Assembly: GCF_008124615.1 (NCBI RefSeq)
Contig: NZ_VNIB01000016.1
Span: forward strand, 1 to 64,000
Direction of reading: 5' to 3'
Source of the DNA: Geothermobacter ehrlichii
GTDB taxonomy: Bacteria; Desulfobacterota; Desulfuromonadia; Desulfuromonadales; Geothermobacteraceae
DNA: 64,000 bases
The notes beneath the pieces are model-generated. The model saw only the letters and a program-made list of their open reading frames with translations, was not told the origin of the DNA and did no database searches. Both the position numbers and the translations under genes were made by a program. Numbering within the stretch: position 1 is the stretch's first letter; the number at the start of each line of letters is the position of its first letter. Below are positions 26,271 through 33,613 of the stretch, in pieces.

Positions 26271-26671
26271 TCTCTCCTCCCGGCCCTCACGGGCTCTTTG
26301 CGACGGACATAAAGCGTCTTATGTATCCGGGCGACCACCTCGCCCGCTTCATCGGTGACAGCAACCGTAAATTCCGGCCGGCAAGGGCGGCCATCCTCCG
26401 TCGCCGTCCGGATGGCAGCCACCTGCTGTTCGCTGAGGCGTATTCCCGACCCAGCTTCTGCATCAACACCAGAACGAAATGCGGATCGACCATGGCGTAG
26501 AGACTGCCGCCAAAATGGACGCCCATGGCATTACGATTGTACCAGCGCAGGCGCATCCGCACATCGAGCTCCAGCCAGTCGGCGCTGACGCGCTCGACCT
26601 TGACCCCGGCCCCCAGGCAGGGTCCATAGAGATTGAGTCCCAGTCTGAGCAACCAGGGGGGGCAGCCTCAT
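26267..26671 (-). pseudogene. Broken DUF4442 thioesterase-like gene
   Basis: Homology to DUF4442 hotdog proteins is spread over three frames. ATG 26671 starts MRLP, but a run of seven C (26656-26662) shifts the frame; with six C it would read MRLPPWLLRLGLNLYGP. The next frame continues to MGVHFGGSLYAMVDPHFVLV and LMQKLGREY. The expected VWDKAA-type core (about 20 residues) is missing, and the family's C-terminus resumes in another frame as RLSEQQVAAIRTATEDG through VVARIHKTLYVRRKEP, ending at a TGA that overlaps the next ATG. A TTG-started 121-residue ORF (26287-26652) exists but has a nonsense C-terminus. Sequencing error in the C run cannot explain the internal deletion. Confidence 0.75.
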
Positions 26672-26672
26672 C

Positions 26673-27194
26673 TCACGCAACCCCGGTACGCACCTTGTCC
26701 CAGGGCTTGATCTGCCAGGTCACCTGGGCGACGGCAACCAGGTTGCCCTGTTGGTCGTGGACCTCCGTCGCCAGGGTCGTCAGCACCCGGTCACTGGTGG
26801 CCAGGGGTTTGAGCACCCTCTCCTTCAACTCCGCGTCACTGAGTCGCGAGGTGGCGACAATGGCTCCCTTTGCCTGATAACGGTAATCGATCTCCAGCTT
26901 CGCCATGATCAGCCGGTAGCGACTCGGATTGAGCCGGGAGAGAAAGAGCAGCCCGGACGAGAATTCGGCCACCGTGGCGATACAGCAGGCATGGATGCCG
27001 CGAAGATGATTATGATTGCGTCGCCGGTAGGGGGCCGCGGTCTGGACCTGGTCCTGATCGATGGCAAGGACACGGATCCCATGCGGCCGGTTGAAGGGAA
27101 TCAGCCGGCCAAGCAACAGGTTGAGAAGCCAGAGACGAAATTTGGAACGCCGCGCCCCTTCCAGCAGGGCCGGCAAGCGAGCGAATCCTTTCAT
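26673..27194 (-). CDS. DUF4442 (hotdog) thioesterase-like protein
   Basis: 173 residues of the DUF4442/PaaI-like hotdog family, seen in NHNHLRGIHACCIATVAEFS (central helix region) and YRYQAKGAIVATSRLSDAEL. Probable role in acyl-CoA or acyl-lipid hydrolysis, inferred from the fold and operon. ATG 27194 overlaps the stop of the dienoyl-CoA reductase gene by 4 nt, and a GGAGGTGAC-like ribosome site precedes it. A paralog follows 1 nt downstream but is broken. Confidence 0.8.
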   Translation of the reverse strand: MKGFARLPALLEGARRSKFRLWLLNLLLGRLIPFNRPHGIRVLAIDQDQVQTAAPYRRRNHNHLRGIHACCIATVAEFSSGLLFLSRLNPSRYRLIMAKLEIDYRYQAKGAIVATSRLSDAELKERVLKPLATSDRVLTTLATEVHDQQGNLVAVAQVTWQIKPWDKVRTGVA

Positions 27195-29185
27195 GTCACC
27201 TCCCGTCCGGCCCGGTAACCCTGATGAACGGCATCGAAGACCATGGCCGGTCTGCGGGCGTCGCCGATCACCTGGCAAGGAATATCGAGCTCCTCACAGG
27301 CGGCCTGCAATGGGTTTTCGGCACGGGTGCCGGTGGCGAGAACCACAGTGTCGGCCGGCAACAGCTCCTGCTCCGCCTCACCGGCAAGAACGACCCCTTC
27401 CGGAGTGATCGCCTCGACCCTGACGCCGGTGCGACAGGCGACACCGTAACGATCGAGATCCTGCAGCATGGTCCAGCGGGTGGTCTTGCCGAAATTGCGG
27501 CCCAGCTTGTCGAGCATCTCGACGATGGTCACCTGCTTGCAGCCGGTCGTCGCCAGCCGGTAGAGCTCTTCCGGCTCTTCCGCCCGGTGAACGAGAAGAA
27601 ACCTGAGAGTTTCCGCCGGCAGGGTCCCCTGCTCGGCCAACAGCAGCGCCGATTCGATGCCGACCGCGCCGCCGCCCACGATGACGACGCGCCGCCCCGT
27701 TTCCGCCTTGCCGCGCAGCAGATCCCAGGCCTGAACCACGTGCGGCAGATCACTGCCGGGAATGGGCGGTGCCTGCGGCTCACCGCCGGTGGCCAGAATC
27801 ACCTGGTCCGGGCGCTGCTGCCGCAGCAGCTCGGCGTCGACCCGCCGCTCGAGCACCACCTCCACGCCGACCTCGACCACCTGGCGGGCCAGATCGCGCG
27901 CCAGCAGGACGAATTCCTCCCGGCCGGGAGGCGCCCCGGCCAGTTCGAGCTGGCCGCCAAGACGGGGGCCGGCCTCCATCAGCGTCACCCGGTGCCCCTG
28001 ACGGGCGGCGGCGATCGCCGCCGTCATGCCACCGGCTCCGCCGCCGACCACCAGCACCCGGCGCGGCTCGGCCGGCGCCGGGACCTCCTCCAGCTCGTGG
28101 CCGGCCCGCGGATTGCACAGACACTCGACATGCTGAAAGCGGAACAGGGCGTCGAAGCAACCCTGGCCGCAGGCGACACAGTGGACGATCTCCCCTTCCC
28201 GTCCTGCCGCGGCCTTGTCCGGCAGCTGCGGATCGGCGATCAGCGCCCGCCCCATGGCGACAGCATCACACCAGTCTTCGGCAATCAGGCGGCGGGCATC
28301 GGCCGGATCGTTGATCCGGTGTCCGGCGATCACCGGCACCTCGACCCGTTGCCGGATGCCGCGCGCCAGGTAGGCGAAGGCGCCGCGCGGCACCTTGGTC
28401 ACGATCTGCGGCATCTGCGCCTCGTGCCAGCCGACATTGACGCTCAGCGCGTCGGCGCCGGCGGCGACCAGGGCCTGGGCGAATTCCTGCATCAGTTCCC
28501 GACCGATGCCTCCGGGCATGAAATCATTGCCGTTGAGCCGAACGATCAGCGGCAGCCCGCTGGCCTGCTTGACCTGCCTGACCACCTCGACACCGAAACG
28601 CATCCGGTTCTGGCGGGACCCGCCCCAGCCGTCCTCGCGCCGGTTGGTCAGCGGCGAAAGGAAGGAGCTGATGATGTAACCGGTACCGGCCAGCACCTCG
28701 ACGGCGTCGAATCCGGCCTCGGCCACCCGCCTGGCGGCCTCGGCAAACGCCTGGATCAGTCCTTCGATCTCGTCCTCGCTCAAGGCGCGCGGCGTCTCGC
28801 CGGTCAGCCGTGACGGCACCGGTGACGGCGCCACCGGCTGCCTGCCGCCGGTCAGCATGGAATGATTGTAGCGGCCGGCGTGATTGATCTGGATGGCCGC
28901 CCGGGCGCCGCCGTCGCGGATGGTTTCGGCCAGACGCCGCAGTCCCGGAATGAAGGCATCGTCGTGAGCGCCGATATGACCGGGATGGGCGGCCAGCTCG
29001 TCGATGCTGGCGTAGCCGCAGCTGATCAGGCCGGCCCCGCCTTTGGCCCGCTCGGCATAGAACGCCAGCAGCCGGTCGCTCACCCGGTAGTCTTCGGCCA
29101 TGTTCAGATGCATGGCCGGCATGATGATGCGGTTCTTCAGCTGCAAAGAGCCGATGGTCAGTGGTTGAAAAAGAGGATCGTTCAT
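27191..29185 (-). CDS. fadH: 2,4-dienoyl-CoA reductase / old yellow enzyme family oxidoreductase
   Basis: 664 residues in the FadH arrangement: an FMN-binding TIM barrel (1-350, PLTIGSLQLKNRIIMPAMHL), a [4Fe-4S] segment (CVACGQGCFDALF...CLCNPRAG) and an FAD/NAD(P)H domain (VLVVGGGAGGMTAAIAAARQ, VVIVGGGAVGIESALLLAEQ). FadH removes conjugated double bonds during oxidation of polyunsaturated fatty acids; operon context favours this, although enoate reductases share the layout. E. coli FadH has 672 residues. Confidence 0.85.
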   Translation of the reverse strand: MNDPLFQPLTIGSLQLKNRIIMPAMHLNMAEDYRVSDRLLAFYAERAKGGAGLISCGYASIDELAAHPGHIGAHDDAFIPGLRRLAETIRDGGARAAIQINHAGRYNHSMLTGGRQPVAPSPVPSRLTGETPRALSEDEIEGLIQAFAEAARRVAEAGFDAVEVLAGTGYIISSFLSPLTNRREDGWGGSRQNRMRFGVEVVRQVKQASGLPLIVRLNGNDFMPGGIGRELMQEFAQALVAAGADALSVNVGWHEAQMPQIVTKVPRGAFAYLARGIRQRVEVPVIAGHRINDPADARRLIAEDWCDAVAMGRALIADPQLPDKAAAGREGEIVHCVACGQGCFDALFRFQHVECLCNPRAGHELEEVPAPAEPRRVLVVGGGAGGMTAAIAAARQGHRVTLMEAGPRLGGQLELAGAPPGREEFVLLARDLARQVVEVGVEVVLERRVDAELLRQQRPDQVILATGGEPQAPPIPGSDLPHVVQAWDLLRGKAETGRRVVIVGGGAVGIESALLLAEQGTLPAETLRFLLVHRAEEPEELYRLATTGCKQVTIVEMLDKLGRNFGKTTRWTMLQDLDRYGVACRTGVRVEAITPEGVVLAGEAEQELLPADTVVLATGTRAENPLQAACEELDIPCQVIGDARRPAMVFDAVHQGYRAGREVT

Positions 29186-29208
29186 AACGTCTCAATCCTT
29201 CGCAGGCG

Positions 29209-30156
29209 TCAGATCACCCGCGCGAACGCCTCCGCCAGCGGTTCGAACAGGCCGATCTTGCGCAGCGCCTGCTGCAGCCGCCGGGGTTCACGCAGAAAAT
29301 CCTGCATGAACGCTACTTCAGATGCCTTGAGATAGAGATGAAAGGGATGCTGCGCCTGCTCGGCGAAAAGTCCCAGCACGATCGAAGCGAGATTGCCGTC
29401 GCCGAGAAGATGCTCGCGGATCCGTTCCGTCCGCTCCAGCAGCTTGCCGACGTAGAAGAGGATCACCCCCTCGACGCTCTCCACCGTCCGGCGATGGCCG
29501 GGGCAGATCCGGCGACCGCGCAGGGTGCCCATCCGCTCCAGGGAAGCGCAATAGGCCCGGTAATTGTTGAAGCGCTCGCCCGTCTCCAGATCGATGTCGA
29601 ACAGGGGTGACTGGAAAATCCCCTCGAGCAGCACGTCCCCGGTCACCGCCCAGCCATCGCCGACATAGACCAGGTCGGACTGCGAATGCCCCGGACAGGG
29701 AACGACCTCGAACCCGAGCCGCGCCGGCAGATCCGACTCTTCGATGACACGGGCATCGGCAGGAAATTCCGGAAAGACCGAGCCGTCCTTCATGATCAGG
29801 CGGTAGTTCTCGATAAAGTCCCGGGAAAAACCATGGGCGTAGAGCAGTTCGGCGATCCCGGCCAGGCGCTCCTGGTGCCTGGCCATTTTCAGCGCATCCC
29901 GGTAGGGAACATGGACAATCGCCCCGTACTCCCGCTCCAGCCAGGCCGCCAGACCGTAATGGTCGATGTGGCAATGGGTGCAGACCACGTGACGCAGCCG
30001 CTTCAGGTCAAGCCGCTGCCGCAGAAGTTCCTTCGCAACCTCCGTCGGCGGCCCGGTGTCGAACAGGACCAGCTCGCCGTTCAGCTCGATGCTGTAGCAG
30101 TGCACCTCGCCCACCGGGTAGGGCGTGTCAAAGGTATGCTGGATGATGGTGGACAT
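29209..30156 (-). CDS. Metallo-beta-lactamase-fold hydrolase
   Basis: 315 residues with the HCHIDH zinc motif (VVCTHCHIDHYGLAAW), CPGHSQSD, TGDVLL and CPGHRRTV: a full glyoxalase-II-like metal site and a helical C-terminal domain. MBL-fold proteins of this type in beta-oxidation clusters may be thioesterases, but the substrate is unproven. It is located between fadE and fadH on the same strand. No good ribosome site precedes the ATG. Confidence 0.83.
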   Translation of the reverse strand: MSTIIQHTFDTPYPVGEVHCYSIELNGELVLFDTGPPTEVAKELLRQRLDLKRLRHVVCTHCHIDHYGLAAWLEREYGAIVHVPYRDALKMARHQERLAGIAELLYAHGFSRDFIENYRLIMKDGSVFPEFPADARVIEESDLPARLGFEVVPCPGHSQSDLVYVGDGWAVTGDVLLEGIFQSPLFDIDLETGERFNNYRAYCASLERMGTLRGRRICPGHRRTVESVEGVILFYVGKLLERTERIREHLLGDGNLASIVLGLFAEQAQHPFHLYLKASEVAFMQDFLREPRRLQQALRKIGLFEPLAEAFARVI

Positions 30157-30254
30157 TGAGTTACTGCCGTCTCCAGAAGTCAGGAGTCAAAAAAGCAACG
30201 CGATTAAGCAAACCGGTAGGCCGTTGAGGTTGGGGCAGCTCCAAGGATCGCGCA

Positions 30255-30300
30255 GATCCGAGGGGCTGGACGTAGTCAGCTACGCCTCGCCCCTCGGATC
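30255..30300. repeat. Intergenic hairpin element
   Basis: GATCCGAGGGGC (30255-30266) pairs with GCCCCTCGGATC (30289-30300). A second nested dyad CGTAG-TCAG-CTACG occupies 30271-30284. It lies in the 180-nt gap between fadE and the MBL-fold gene. No T tract follows, so it looks like a REP-like element or an mRNA-stabilising structure rather than a terminator. Confidence 0.6.
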
Positions 30301-30339
30301 AAGCATAATGCGGGAGATGCCCCCATACCGACGACCGGC

Positions 30340-32124
30340 TTAAAACAGATACTTCTCGTCCTCGATCGCCCCCTGCGCCAGCTCCCGCTTCGCCTGCAGC
30401 AGACCGCTGGCGTCATAGCGGGTGAAGCGACGCACGCCGGACAGGAGCATGGTCAGGGTGTCGCCCTCCTCGAGATAGAAGGCGCCCCGACGGGCGGCGC
30501 TGGCGGCCACCTCGGTGGCGTTGAAACAGAAGACCTTGACTGCTGCTGCGAGCAGCCGGCGCTTGCGCTCGGTCGCTTCGGGACCGACCTTTTCCGCCCG
30601 CAGAATGGCGCTTTCGATGGCGAAGATCTGGATCGCCAGGTCGGCGGCAGCCAACAGGATCTCCTGCTCGTCGACCAGCTTGTTCATGTACTTCTGTACG
30701 CCGCTGCCGGCCAGAATCAGGAACAGGGTCTTGAGATTGGCCAGCAGCTGCTTCTCGGCGGCGAAAGGCACCGACTCGTCGAGCTCTTCGAAGCTGGGGG
30801 TCATCAGCGACTCGAAGGCCTTCATCGCCTCGGCCTGCAGCGGCAGCTCGCCCTTCATCGCCTTGCGCAGGATCATGCCCGGAATCAGCAGCCGGTTGAT
30901 CTCGTTGGTGCCCTCGAAGATGCGGTTGATGCGCTCGTCGCGGTAGTAGCGCTCGGCCGGATAATCGGCGACAAAACCGTAACCACCGTGAATCTGCACC
31001 ACCTCGTCGACGGTGCGCGCCAGCACCTCGGAACAGAAGACCTTGGAAATGGCGCATTCGGTAGCGTACTCCTCGATCGCCTTCTGGTATTCCTCGTAGT
31101 AGTTGTCGATCCCCTTCTCGATGGAGGCCAGCTTGGTGTCGAGCAGACCGGCCAGCCGGTAGACCAGGGATTCGGAGGCATAGATGTCGGCGGTCAGGTT
31201 GGCAATCTTCTCCTGGATGGCACCGAAGGAACTGATCTGCTTGCCGAACTGCTTGCGCTCGTTGGCGTACTTGACCCCTTCGACCAGGGCCATCTTGGCG
31301 GCGCCGGTGACCCCGGCCGCCAGCTTGAAGCGGCCGACGTTGAGGACGTTGAAGGCGATCTTGTGCCCCTTGCCGATCTCGCCGAGTACGTTTTCGACCG
31401 GCACCTTGCAGTTGTCGAGAATGATCTGGGTGGTCGACGAGCCCTTGATGCCGAGTTTCTTCTCCTCGGCACCGACCACCAGACCCTCGAAATCACGCTC
31501 GACCAGAAAGGCGGTGAAGTGCTCCTTGTCGATCTTGGCGAACACGGTGTAGAGCTGGGCGAAACCGCCGTTGGTGATGAACTGCTTGGTGCCGTTGAGG
31601 ATGTAGTACTTGCCGTCCTCGGAGAGGGTGGCGGTCGCCTGGGCGCCGAGAGCGTCGGAGCCGGAACCCGGCTCGGTCAGGCAGTAAGCGGCGCACCATT
31701 CGCCGGAGATGATCTTCTCCAGGTATTTCTGCTTCTGCTCCTCGGTGCCGTAGTAGATCAGCGGCAGAGTGCCGATGCCGGTATGGGCGGCGAAGGCGAC
31801 GGAGAAGGAACCGGCCGGCGCGATCTTCTCCCCGACCAGCATGCTGGTCGCCTTGTCCAGTTCCAGCCCGCCGTATTCCTCGGGCGCGTCCATCATCAGC
31901 AGGCCGAGTTCGCCTGCCTTGGCCATCGCTTCGACCACCAGATCGAAGTTGCCCGCCTCGATCTCCTCGAAGTTGGGCAGAATTTCGTTGGTGACGAACT
32001 GTTCCGTCGTCTCGCCGATCTGCCGCTGCTCGTCGGTGAATTCCTCCGGGATGAAGATATCCTCGCAGCTGCTCTCGGCAATGAGATATTCGCCGCCCTT
32101 GAGTATTTTTCGCTCCATTTTCAT
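30340..32124 (-). CDS. fadE: Acyl-CoA dehydrogenase
   Basis: 594 residues, the same length as the Bacillus FadE (YusJ) type. Acyl-CoA dehydrogenase signatures are CLTEPGSGSDALGAQATA and QIHGGYGFVADYPAERYYRD; the catalytic Glu lies in RIFEGTNEINRLL. The C-terminal 190 residues form the extra helical domain of long-chain enzymes. It performs the first oxidation of beta-oxidation and passes electrons to ETF. An AGGAG ribosome site lies 8 nt before ATG 32124. With the upstream genes it gives the order fadN-fadA-fadE. Confidence 0.93.
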   Translation of the reverse strand: MKMERKILKGGEYLIAESSCEDIFIPEEFTDEQRQIGETTEQFVTNEILPNFEEIEAGNFDLVVEAMAKAGELGLLMMDAPEEYGGLELDKATSMLVGEKIAPAGSFSVAFAAHTGIGTLPLIYYGTEEQKQKYLEKIISGEWCAAYCLTEPGSGSDALGAQATATLSEDGKYYILNGTKQFITNGGFAQLYTVFAKIDKEHFTAFLVERDFEGLVVGAEEKKLGIKGSSTTQIILDNCKVPVENVLGEIGKGHKIAFNVLNVGRFKLAAGVTGAAKMALVEGVKYANERKQFGKQISSFGAIQEKIANLTADIYASESLVYRLAGLLDTKLASIEKGIDNYYEEYQKAIEEYATECAISKVFCSEVLARTVDEVVQIHGGYGFVADYPAERYYRDERINRIFEGTNEINRLLIPGMILRKAMKGELPLQAEAMKAFESLMTPSFEELDESVPFAAEKQLLANLKTLFLILAGSGVQKYMNKLVDEQEILLAAADLAIQIFAIESAILRAEKVGPEATERKRRLLAAAVKVFCFNATEVAASAARRGAFYLEEGDTLTMLLSGVRRFTRYDASGLLQAKRELAQGAIEDEKYLF

Positions 32125-32203
32125 CCTCGTTTCTCCTGATCCTGCGTTTTGTATGATCCGTCAATTCTGAAAATCGTTTGCCACCCGCTCGCACTGCTCG
32201 CTC

Positions 32204-32283
32204 AAGACACCAAGTTCGCCAAGTAAGCCCAAATAAAATCAATGATTTTCTTGGCGCCCTTGGTGCCTTGGTGCCTTGGTGGC
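32204..32283. repeat. Intergenic repeat, CCTTGGTG tandem with inverted arm
   Basis: Three perfect tandem copies of CCTTGGTG (32258-32281) follow CTTGGCGC, and an inverted arm AAGACACCAAGTTCGCCAAG lies at 32204-32223, so the segment can fold on itself. It lies between fadA and fadE. The pattern resembles short degenerate intergenic repeats common in Deltaproteobacteria. Confidence 0.55.
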
Positions 32284-32289
32284 TAAGCC

Positions 32290-33462
32290 TTACAGCTTCT
32301 CAAAAATCCCTGCGCCGCCCATGCCGCCGCCGATGCACATGGAGACCATGCCGTAGCGACCGCCGCGGCGGCCGAGCTCGTTGAGCAGGGTGGCGGTCAG
32401 CTTGGCGCCGGTGCAGCCGAGGGGATGGCCGAGAGCGATGGCGCCACCGTTGACATTGATCCGCTCCGGATCGAGATCGAGCTTGCGGATCACCGCCAGC
32501 GACTGGGCGGCGAAGGCCTCGTTCAGCTCGATCAGATCGATGTCCCGCTGCTGCAGGCCGGCCATCTCCAGCGCGGCGGGAATCGCCTCGACCGGGCCGA
32601 TGCCCATGATCTCGGGCGGTACGCCGCGCACGGCAAAGGCAACGAAGCGGGCTACGGGGTCCTTGCCGAGCTCCTTGAGGAAACGCTCGGAAACGACCAG
32701 CGCCGCCGCCGCGCCGTCGGTCATCTGCGAAGCGTTGCCGGCGGTCACCGTTCCGTCCTGGCGAAAGACCGGCTTCAGCTTCGCCAGCCCTTCCAGGGTG
32801 GTGTCCTGGCGGACGCCGTCGTCGATGGTCACCGTTTCGAGCTGCTTCTGCACCTTGTTGCCGACCACGGCGACCTGTTCAACCGCGACCGGGATGATCT
32901 CGCCTTCGAAACGCCCCTCGGCAATGGCCGCCGCCGCCTTCTGGTGGCTGGCCAGGGCAAAGGCGTCCTGGTCCTCGCGGCTGATGCCGTACTGCTGTGC
33001 CACCAGCTCGGCGGTGATGCCCATGCTGGCGTAGGTTTCCGGCCAGTCACTGACCAGGCCCGGGTTGGCACTGTACTTGTTGCCGCCCATGGGAATCATG
33101 GTCATCGATTCGGCGCCGCCGGCGACGATGCAGTCGGCGAAACCTGCCATGATCCGCTCGGCGGCCATGGCGATGCTCTGCAGGCCGGACGAGCAGAACC
33201 TGTTGATGGTCATGCCGGGAACCGTATAGGGCAGTCCGGCGCGACTGGCGGCCACCTTGGCCATGTTCATCCCCTGCTCGCCTTCGGGAAAGGCGCAGCC
33301 GAGAATGACATCGTCGATCTTTTCCGGATCGACGCCGGTCTTTTCGATCAGCCCGCGAATCGCCGCCGCCCCCAGATCATCCGGGCGCATGTCCTTGAAT
33401 TTTCCCTTTTTCGCCCGGCAACCGGGAGTCCGGTACGCTGCCAGAATGTATGCCGTGTTCAT
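32290..33462 (-). CDS. fadA: Acetyl-CoA acyltransferase (3-ketoacyl-CoA thiolase)
   Basis: 390 residues of the thiolase family with the nucleophile Cys90 in [11 protein letters not shown], the active-site His in [11 protein letters not shown] and the second Cys in SMCIGGGMG. It cleaves 3-ketoacyl-CoA to acetyl-CoA and a shortened acyl-CoA. GGAGG lies 5 nt before the ATG. It sits between the hydratase/dehydrogenase and acyl-CoA dehydrogenase genes, as in fadNAE operons. Confidence 0.94.
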   Translation of the reverse strand: MNTAYILAAYRTPGCRAKKGKFKDMRPDDLGAAAIRGLIEKTGVDPEKIDDVILGCAFPEGEQGMNMAKVAASRAGLPYTVPGMTINRFCSSGLQSIAMAAERIMAGFADCIVAGGAESMTMIPMGGNKYSANPGLVSDWPETYASMGITAELVAQQYGISREDQDAFALASHQKAAAAIAEGRFEGEIIPVAVEQVAVVGNKVQKQLETVTIDDGVRQDTTLEGLAKLKPVFRQDGTVTAGNASQMTDGAAAALVVSERFLKELGKDPVARFVAFAVRGVPPEIMGIGPVEAIPAALEMAGLQQRDIDLIELNEAFAAQSLAVIRKLDLDPERINVNGGAIALGHPLGCTGAKLTATLLNELGRRGGRYGMVSMCIGGGMGGAGIFEKL

Positions 33463-33479
33463 GGTTTCCTCCGTCAGGA

Positions 33480-33613
33480 TTAACTCTTTGATTCTGTTTC
33501 AACGCAAAGTCGCCGGGGGTGGAGAGTCTGCAAAGAAACCCTTAGCGTGCCCCATGCTTTGTGATGTTCTCTGCGCCCTCTTTTATCTCTGCGTCTCTCC
33601 GTTAAGAAATGCT
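33480..33613. repeat. Degenerate intergenic repeat between fadN and fadA
   Basis: A 134-nt gap with decayed short-unit repeats (TCTCTGCG near 33568 and 33587, CAAAG words near 33504 and 33530). It is similar in style to the CCTTGGTG element in the next gap of the operon. No gene or terminator was seen. Confidence 0.35.

Noticed and set aside
27780-28314. Pro/Arg-rich open frames on both strands inside fadH
   Set aside because: GC-driven shadows of the fadH coding sequence.
32258-32281. CRISPR-like array
   Set aside because: Units are 8-bp back-to-back tandem copies without spacers; no cas genes in the window.
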